The position numbers and the translations under genes were made by a program. From assembly GCA_964501815.1 (NCBI GenBank), contig CAZCUR010000016.1, positions 1 through 37,415 of the forward strand: a stretch of 37,415 nucleotides of DNA, written 5' to 3'. Below the pieces are notes generated by a model. It did no database searches, was not told the DNA's origin, and saw only the letters and a program-made list of their open reading frames with translations. How positions within the stretch are numbered: position 1 is the stretch's first letter; every line of letters starts with the position of its first letter. Source of the stretch: Geothermobacter sp964501815 (GTDB lineage Bacteria > Desulfobacterota > Desulfuromonadia > Desulfuromonadales > Geothermobacteraceae). Shown one piece after another: positions 32,966 to 37,415 of the stretch.

Positions 32966-34282
32966 TCAAGCCTTTCTGCGCCGGGCCATGATGGCCGCTT
33001 TGGCGTGACGGATGGTTTGCACCAGCGGCAAAGCCGCCGGACAGATATAGGAACAGCAGCCGCACTCGATGCAGTCCAGGGCGCCGAGCTGCTCGGCCTC
33101 GTCCATCAGATCGATCCGGGCATAGGCGGCGATGGTGGTCGGCAGCAGGCGCGCCGGACAGGCCTGCACGCAGCGGGCGCAACGGATGCATGGGCCCTCG
33201 GGACGCCGTACCACCTTTTCTTCGCTGAACAGCAAAAGGCCAGAAGTCCCGCGGGTAGCCGGAACATCAAGCGAGAGCTGGGCCATGCCCATCATCGGCC
33301 CCCCCATGATGATTTTGGCCGGCTCCACCCGGGTGCCGCCGCAGACCGCGACCAGGTGCGCCAGCGACATGCCGATGCGGATACGCAAATTTTTCGGCTG
33401 GACCACCGCATCGCCGGATACGGTGGCGATACGCTCCACCAGCGGACGTCCCCGCAGCACCGCATCGGCTATGGCCGCGCAGGTGCCGACATTCTGCACC
33501 ACCACACCGACATCCATGGGCAGCCCGCCCGAGGGGACCTCGCGTCCGGTGATGGCGCAGATCAGCTGTTTTTCCGCCCCCTGCGGATATTTGACCTCCA
33601 GGGGAACGACCTCGATGTTCCGACCTGAGCAGAGGTCACCCATATGGTCTATGGCGTCCGGCTTGTTGGCCTCGATGCCGATAAAAGTCTTTTCAACCCC
33701 GAGGATGCGCTGCAGCACGGCAACGCCATCCAGGATTTTTTCCCCTTCTTCCAGCATCAGCCGGTGATCGGCCGTCAGGAAGGGCTCGCATTCGACCCCG
33801 TTGAGAATCAGGGTGTCGATGGGCTTTTCCGGCGGGGGGCTGAGCTTGACATGGGTCGGGAAAGTCGCCCCGCCCATACCGACAATGCCTGCTTCGCGAA
33901 TGCGGTTTTTCAGCACATCCGGCTCCGCCGTGGCGGGATCAAGCGCGGGCAGAGGTTCGGCGGCCGCATCTTCACCGTCGGCGCGGATCACCACCGCCGG
34001 CAGCTCGCGCCCGGAAGGATGCAGACGCGGCTCCATCGCCACGACTTCTCCCGAGGTCGGCGCATGAACCGGCACCGATACAAATCCACCTGCCTCGCCG
34101 ATCACCTGCCCCCTGAGGACCCGGTCTCCGACCTGAACCACAGGTTTGGCCGGAGCGCCGATATGCTGGGACAGCGGAACCACCAGCTCTTCGGGCAGCG
34201 GGCAGGTCTCAATGGCGCAACCGGCTGAGTACTCCTTGCTGTCAGGCGGATGCAAACCGCCGGAAAAAGTCTTCAGACGCAT
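32966..34282 (-). CDS. rnfC: Rnf complex subunit C
   Basis: A 438-residue peripheral subunit with the NADH/FMN site, related to NuoF. The glycine-rich segment VGMGGATFPTHVKLSPP marks the dinucleotide/flavin region. Two [4Fe-4S] motifs lie near the C-terminus: CIRCARCVQACP and CIECGCCSYICP. A SLBB-like domain lies between. The N-terminus LKTFSGGLHPPDSKE is characteristic of RnfC. Length matches the short RnfC form, without the long Ala/Lys-rich tail of E. coli RsxC. rnfB ends 8 nt upstream. Confidence 0.96.
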   Translation of the reverse strand: MRLKTFSGGLHPPDSKEYSAGCAIETCPLPEELVVPLSQHIGAPAKPVVQVGDRVLRGQVIGEAGGFVSVPVHAPTSGEVVAMEPRLHPSGRELPAVVIRADGEDAAAEPLPALDPATAEPDVLKNRIREAGIVGMGGATFPTHVKLSPPPEKPIDTLILNGVECEPFLTADHRLMLEEGEKILDGVAVLQRILGVEKTFIGIEANKPDAIDHMGDLCSGRNIEVVPLEVKYPQGAEKQLICAITGREVPSGGLPMDVGVVVQNVGTCAAIADAVLRGRPLVERIATVSGDAVVQPKNLRIRIGMSLAHLVAVCGGTRVEPAKIIMGGPMMGMAQLSLDVPATRGTSGLLLFSEEKVVRRPEGPCIRCARCVQACPARLLPTTIAAYARIDLMDEAEQLGALDCIECGCCSYICPAALPLVQTIRHAKAAIMARRRKA

Positions 34283-34290
34283 GGTTTTCT

Positions 34291-35160
34291 CTATCCTGCC
34301 GTTCCTGTGCTCTCTTCCCGCGGGCCTGCCGCAGCTGGCAGATCAGCGGCCTTAAAACTGCTTCCCTCCGGATAGCCGAAACGGAAATCCCGAATACATT
34401 TGGTCGGACATTTCTCCACACCGGGTGCGGCCTGCTCGTGATGCTCGTACACCACCCGGGCGAGAAAATCCTCGATGACATAGGATTCCGGCGCGTTCTT
34501 CTTGCAAATCTGGCAGGCGATACAGCCAACCTCACAGTATTTGCGCACCACCGCACCCTTGTCGTGGCTGTTGCACAAAACATGAATGGTCGCCGAACGC
34601 GGGGCCATGGCGATAACATGGCGCGGACAGACGGAAACACATTTGCGGCAGCCGGTGCACAGCTCCCGGTTGATAACGGCCAGACCCTCGGAGGTCATCT
34701 CGATGGCACCGAAAGGACAGGCCCTCTCACAGCTCCCCAGCCCCAGGCATCCCCCCGGACAGGTCTTGGGTCCCTCGGCAATTCTCTGGGCGGCGTTGCA
34801 GTCCGCAAGCCCCAGATACCGGTATTTCTGTTTGGCCCTGCGATTGTCCCCCTGGCAGCGCACCACGGCCACCTCGGGCTCGGCGGCCTCGGCACTGACC
34901 CCCATGATGCCGGCGATGGCCTCAAGGGTCGCCTGACCACCCGGGGTACAGAGAGCCGGAGACACCCCTTCTTCCACCACGGCCTTGGCGTAGGCGCTGC
35001 AGCCGGGAAAGCCGCAGGCACCGCAATTGGCCCCGGAAAGGACTTCAAGAATAGCGGCTTCGCGCGGATCGACTTCGACAGCGAACTTGCGGGCGGCCAC
35101 ACCCAGGGCCAGCGCCGCGAGCAGACCAATGCCACCCAGACTGACGACAGCAGCAATCAT
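34291..35160 (-). CDS. rnfB: Rnf complex subunit B, extended form
   Basis: A 289-residue ferredoxin-accepting subunit. An N-terminal membrane helix (~2-24) is followed by the RnfB [4Fe-4S] domain C46, C49, C54 and C71 (NCGACGFPGC), then CPGGCLGLGSCERACP and CTGCRKCVSVCP, and a further C-terminal set (CEVGCIACQICKKNAP and KCPTKC). It is about 100 residues longer than E. coli RsxB (192), so it can carry more clusters, as in acetogen-type RnfB. The ATG at 35158-35160 starts at the helix; the longer frame to 35202 overlaps nothing useful. Confidence 0.95.
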   Translation of the reverse strand: MIAAVVSLGGIGLLAALALGVAARKFAVEVDPREAAILEVLSGANCGACGFPGCSAYAKAVVEEGVSPALCTPGGQATLEAIAGIMGVSAEAAEPEVAVVRCQGDNRRAKQKYRYLGLADCNAAQRIAEGPKTCPGGCLGLGSCERACPFGAIEMTSEGLAVINRELCTGCRKCVSVCPRHVIAMAPRSATIHVLCNSHDKGAVVRKYCEVGCIACQICKKNAPESYVIEDFLARVVYEHHEQAAPGVEKCPTKCIRDFRFGYPEGSSFKAADLPAAAGPREESTGTAG

Positions 35161-35179
35161 GTTCGGTTCACATCCTCTT

Positions 35180-35761
35180 TCAGCCTTTGACCAGGCCGGC
35201 AAATCCCATAAAAGCGAGCGAAAGCAGGCCGGCGGTCACCAGGGCGATAGCGGTGCCGCGGAAGCTGCGTGGGACCGGGCACAAATCGATACGCTCACGC
35301 AGACCGGCAAACAGCACCATCGCCAGGGTAAAACCCAGGGCGGCGCCGATGGCGAACACCACGCTTTCAAGGAAGGAATAGCTCTTCTGGATATTCAGCA
35401 CCGCCAGACCCAGCACGGCGCAGTTGGTGGTGATCAGCGGCAGGAAAATCCCCAGAGCCTGATAAAGCACCGGGCTGAGCTTTTGCACCGCCATTTCGAC
35501 CAGCTGAACCAGCGATGCGATAACCAGGATGAAGGCGATGGTCTGGAGATATTCGATGTTGAAGGGGACGAGGATGAAATACTGAATAAGCCAGGTCACC
35601 ACGGCGGCAACCGTCATGACGAACGTGACCGCCATGCCCATGCCGAGCGCGGTATCGACCTTCTTCGACACCCCGAGGAAGGGGCAAATACCGAGAAAAC
35701 GGGCCAGCACGAAGTTGTTGACAAAAATCGCGCTGACCAGGATCAGGACCAGTTCAACCAT
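35180..35761 (-). CDS. rnfA: Rnf complex subunit A
   Basis: A 193-residue membrane subunit with six helices, first gene of the rnf operon. Family motifs are NNFVLARFLGICPFLGVSKK and TTNCAVLGLAVLN, each with a cysteine of the intramembrane Fe-S centre. GGGGAG and GAGG precede the ATG. A strong promoter with palindromic operator-like sequences lies directly upstream. The complex couples ferredoxin/NAD+ electron transfer to Na+ or H+ movement. Confidence 0.97.
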   Translation of the reverse strand: MVELVLILVSAIFVNNFVLARFLGICPFLGVSKKVDTALGMGMAVTFVMTVAAVVTWLIQYFILVPFNIEYLQTIAFILVIASLVQLVEMAVQKLSPVLYQALGIFLPLITTNCAVLGLAVLNIQKSYSFLESVVFAIGAALGFTLAMVLFAGLRERIDLCPVPRSFRGTAIALVTAGLLSLAFMGFAGLVKG

Positions 35762-35782
35762 CAGCCTCAGCTCCCCTGAAAT

Positions 35783-35799
35783 TGGTCAGACCAGGTCTT
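35783..35799. promoter_or_regulatory. GntR/PdhR-like operator overlapping the rnf start point
   Basis: TGGTCAGACCA (35783-35793) is a perfect palindrome fitting the TGGT-N3-ACCA pattern known for the FadR subfamily of GntR regulators (PdhR, LldR); the flanking AATT on one side adds to the match. A second perfect palindrome, AGACCAGGTCT (35789-35799), overlaps it and the -10 box. Binding here would block transcription start. The regulator is not in the window. Confidence 0.5.
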
Positions 35800-35826
35800 A
35801 TAGAACAGGGCCCGCGGCCCTGTCAA
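35797..35826 (-). promoter_or_regulatory. Sigma70 promoter of the rnf operon
   Basis: Minus strand: perfect TTGACA (35821-35826), 18-nt spacer, TATAAG (35797-35802). The start point would be near 35790, giving a leader of about 30 nt before the rnfA ATG. This is the best complete promoter in the window. Confidence 0.75.
35805..35823. promoter_or_regulatory. Palindrome inside the rnf promoter spacer
   Basis: ACAGGGCC (35805-35812) and GGCCCTGT (35816-35823) form a perfect 8-bp inverted repeat around CGC, filling most of the spacer and part of the -35 box. It is upstream of the predicted start, so it acts as DNA, not RNA, if it acts at all. It could be a repressor site. Confidence 0.45.
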
Positions 35827-35897
35827 ATGAATAGTTGTTCGGGGGACCGAAACACTCCCGAGAACTTTCTTCTTGTTTTTCGCTGAGTTCTACGGAG

Positions 35898-35925
35898 GCA
35901 GGGGCCCGGGCGCCTGGGCCCCTGC
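35898..35925 (-). terminator. GC-rich hairpin after the etf/SCP2 run
   Basis: GCAGGGGCCC (35898-35907) pairs perfectly with GGGCCCCTGC (35916-35925) around an 8-nt loop, 22 nt after the end of the SCP2-like gene on the minus strand. There is no T-tract, so it is a hairpin-only terminator, 3' protector, or barrier between this transcript and the rnf promoter. Confidence 0.5.
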
Positions 35926-35947
35926 ACTGGCACGGGATGCGAACGAA

Positions 35948-36253
35948 TCAGCGGCCGCAGGCGGCCAACAGCAGCTGCAGCGCCGCCGGGTTGTTCGACT
36001 TGATGGCGCCGGCGAGAAAATCCTTGACCCCCGGCTTGTAGCCTTCGTTCCAGACCTTGTTGAGAAACTCCGCCGAGGTCTTGCAGACACAGTCGGCCTG
36101 CTCGGTCGCCTTGCCGTCTTCCACGCGAATGGCCTCGGGCGAGAGAAAAACCGTCTTCTTCGCCTCATCGACGGAAAAATAGAAACTGATGCTCTTGTCG
36201 ACCTTCGACAGATCGCACTGTTGTTCCATGTCCGCAAAAAGCTGGTCGATCAT
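35948..36253 (-). CDS. Small SCP2-like sterol-binding-domain protein
   Basis: A 101-residue protein resembling the SCP2 lipid-binding fold: a two-part sheet region (ISFYFSVDEAKKTVFLSPE), then the segment ADCVCKTSAEFLNKVWNEG, then a helical end (DFLAGAIKSNNPAALQLLLAA). SCP2 domains hold hydrophobic ligands such as acyl-CoA or lipids; the ligand here is unknown. It follows etfA on the same strand after a 100-nt gap occupied by a repeat element, and is probably read from the etfBA promoter. The link with ETF would suit acyl-CoA metabolism, but that is inference. Confidence 0.75.
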   Translation of the reverse strand: MIDQLFADMEQQCDLSKVDKSISFYFSVDEAKKTVFLSPEAIRVEDGKATEQADCVCKTSAEFLNKVWNEGYKPGVKDFLAGAIKSNNPAALQLLLAACGR

Positions 36254-36275
36254 TGTAAATACCTTTCAATATCAA

Positions 36276-36353
36276 GGAGTCAGGAGACAGAATGCAGGAG
36301 TCAGAAGAACCGTCTCCCCTGACCCCTGGCCCCTGGCCTCTGGCCTTTCTCCT
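36276..36353. repeat. Intergenic heptad inverted element (CAG/CTG, 7-nt period), copy 1
   Basis: CAG at 36281, 36288, 36295 and 36302, then CTG at 36319, 36326, 36333 and 36340: exactly 7-nt period in both arms, so CAG units face CTG units in inverted orientation. The right arm is richer in C (CCCTGGC type). The outer ends are AAGGAG (36274-36279) and CTCCTT (36349-36354). It fills the gap between etfA and the SCP2-like gene. Confidence 0.8.
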
Positions 36354-37265
36354 TTAACCTTCCAACTTCTCCGCCAGCGCCGGCACGAACTGCTTCACAT
36401 CCGCAACCACCAGCACATCGGCAACCTCGCCGATCGGCGCTTCCGCGTCGGTGTTGATCGCCAGTACGAACTCCGACTTCTTCATCCCCGCCAGGTGCTG
36501 AATCGCTCCGGAAATGCCGCAGGCGACATACAGCTTCGGCGCCACCGTCTGGCCCGTGGTCCCCACCTGACGCTCGTGCGGAGCCCAGCCGGCGTCGACC
36601 ACCGGCCGGCTGGCACCGTATTCGCCCCCCAGGGCTTTGGCCAGTCGCTGCACCATCTCGATGTTCTCCGGCTTGCCGATGCCGCGTCCGGCACTGACGA
36701 TCACCTCCGCCTTGCTCAGGTCGACTCCGCCGGCCTCGGCCTGCTCGTATCCGGCAAACGCGATGCCGTTCTGGGCCTCGGCGCTGAGCTGTTCGACCTG
36801 CGGCGCGCCGGCGGGCTCTGCCGGGGCAAAGGCGCCGGCCTGAAGGGTCAGCACCTGCTTGCCGGTGGCCGGTTTGACGCTGCGCTGCAGCTTGTTGTTG
36901 CACGCCGGCACCAGGTAGTTGCCGTCCTTGAGCGCGACGATCTCGGAGACCTGGGCGGCATCGAGAGCCAGCGCCACGCGCGGCGCCAGGTCCCAGCCGT
37001 AGCTGGAGTGGACAAAGACCACGGTATCGGCGCCGCTTTGTTCCACTGCCTGCAGAATCAGCTGCTTGTGCAGGTTCGGGTTGTATTCACCGCAGACCTT
37101 GACATCGGCCAGATAGACCCTGCCGCCGCTCTGCGGCAGGTTCGCTTCATCGCCGACAACAAACAGGTCGGCCTCGCAGCCGAGCTGCTTCGCAAAGCCG
37201 AGCAGCTCGTACGTCGTCTCCAGCAGCTTGCCTTCTCTGTATTCGCCTATCAGGAGTGCTTTCAT
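36354..37265 (-). CDS. etfA: Electron transfer flavoprotein subunit alpha
   Basis: A 303-residue FAD-binding subunit of ETF, which accepts electrons from acyl-CoA or related dehydrogenases. The C-terminal FAD domain contains ASRPVVDAGWAPHERQVG, TTGQTVAPKLYVACGISG and INTDAEAPIGEVADVLVVAD, all standard. The N-terminal domain is of normal length. There is no extra ferredoxin domain, so it is the plain form, although bifurcating behaviour cannot be judged without the full beta subunit. AAGGAG lies 8 nt before the ATG. etfB is upstream, with a repeat element in the gap. Confidence 0.96.
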   Translation of the reverse strand: MKALLIGEYREGKLLETTYELLGFAKQLGCEADLFVVGDEANLPQSGGRVYLADVKVCGEYNPNLHKQLILQAVEQSGADTVVFVHSSYGWDLAPRVALALDAAQVSEIVALKDGNYLVPACNNKLQRSVKPATGKQVLTLQAGAFAPAEPAGAPQVEQLSAEAQNGIAFAGYEQAEAGGVDLSKAEVIVSAGRGIGKPENIEMVQRLAKALGGEYGASRPVVDAGWAPHERQVGTTGQTVAPKLYVACGISGAIQHLAGMKKSEFVLAINTDAEAPIGEVADVLVVADVKQFVPALAEKLEG

Positions 37266-37283
37266 GTTCCATTCTCCTTGGGG

Positions 37284-37360
37284 AGACAGGAGTCAGAATG
37301 CAGAATTCAGAATTTGTATCCTCCTCCTGTCTTCTGTCTCCTGACTTCTGAATTCTGCCT
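37284..37360. repeat. Intergenic heptad inverted element (CAG/CTG, 7-nt period), copy 2
   Basis: CAG at 37287, 37294, 37301 and 37308, then CTG at 37327, 37334, 37341, 37348 and 37355, all at exactly 7-nt period. The arms share CAGAATTCAGAA/TTCTGAATTCTG. The element fills the whole gap between etfB and etfA on the minus strand, and would form a strong hairpin in the etfBA transcript. Confidence 0.85.
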
Positions 37361-37415
37361 TTAAAGTACCGCCGTCTTTTCCTTGAGAATCTGCACCACT
37401 TTTTCGACCAGCTCG
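37361..37415 (-). CDS. etfB: Electron transfer flavoprotein subunit beta, C-terminal end (partial)
   Basis: The last 17 codons and stop of a minus-strand gene that continues beyond the window (ELVEKVVQILKEKTAVL). The ELV...L ending and the position just upstream of etfA are what is expected for the C-terminal arm of EtfB. Too short for certainty from sequence alone. Confidence 0.7.
   Translation of the reverse strand, partial: ELVEKVVQILKEKTAVL

Noticed and set aside
32964..33191. Long upstream extension of rnfD inside rnfC
   Set aside because: This is the opposite reading frame of the RnfC iron-sulfur region; the GTG at 32961-32963 with a ribosome site marks the real start.

Overview
The window looks like a chromosome segment of a Desulfuromonadales-type (Desulfuromonas/Pelobacter/Geobacter relatives) anaerobic respirer. 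This is inferred from GC-rich coding sequence, a complete 14-gene nuo operon whose NuoF carries extra iron-sulfur domains, a six-gene rnf operon, an etfBA pair, futalosine-type menaquinone genes, and intergenic repeats of a style I associate with these genomes. The species is not determined.

Layout. 35-2965 (minus): drug/metabolite-type transporter, HD-domain nucleotidase-like protein and serS, with tRNA-Ser(UGA) 15 nt downstream of serS. 3080-4462 (plus): class II fumarase. 4472-12165 (minus): rnd, mutY, hisC, mqnC, mqnE, a UbiX-type flavin prenyltransferase and a UbiA/MqnP-type prenyltransferase. mqnC is interrupted by a 100-N scaffold gap flanked by an exact 55-nt duplication; removing the artefact restores one 354-residue frame. 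12355-12714 (plus): a small unknown gene with its own promoter and a shared terminator. 12790-27727 (minus): nuoA to nuoN. 28056-30835 (plus): a hybrid histidine kinase and a PAS-GGDEF diguanylate cyclase. 30771-35761 (minus): rnfABCDGE. 35948-37415 (minus): an SCP2-like small protein, etfA and the end of etfB.

How it fits together. The window is mostly an electron-transfer island: complex I (NADH to menaquinone), Rnf (ferredoxin/NAD+ coupled to ion pumping), ETF (electrons from acyl-CoA or similar donors), fumarase (TCA cycle) and enzymes that make the menaquinone acceptor. The kinase and cyclase between nuo and rnf are candidate local regulators, but nothing in the sequence proves it.

Most unusual content. 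Five intergenic elements are built from inverted arms of short repeats. Three have triplets of a heptamer (CACGAAG, CACAGAG or CGCCAAG types) at 8/9-nt spacing, with the spacing mirrored in the opposite arm in two of them. Two have CAG units at an exact 7-nt period facing CTG units at the same period. Also notable are an exact 11-nt direct repeat at 23-nt spacing abutting the nuo -35 box, a strong rnf promoter holding a GntR/PdhR-like palindrome, a missing cysteine in the N-terminal cluster motif of NuoF, and a cysteine-rich PAS domain in the cyclase.
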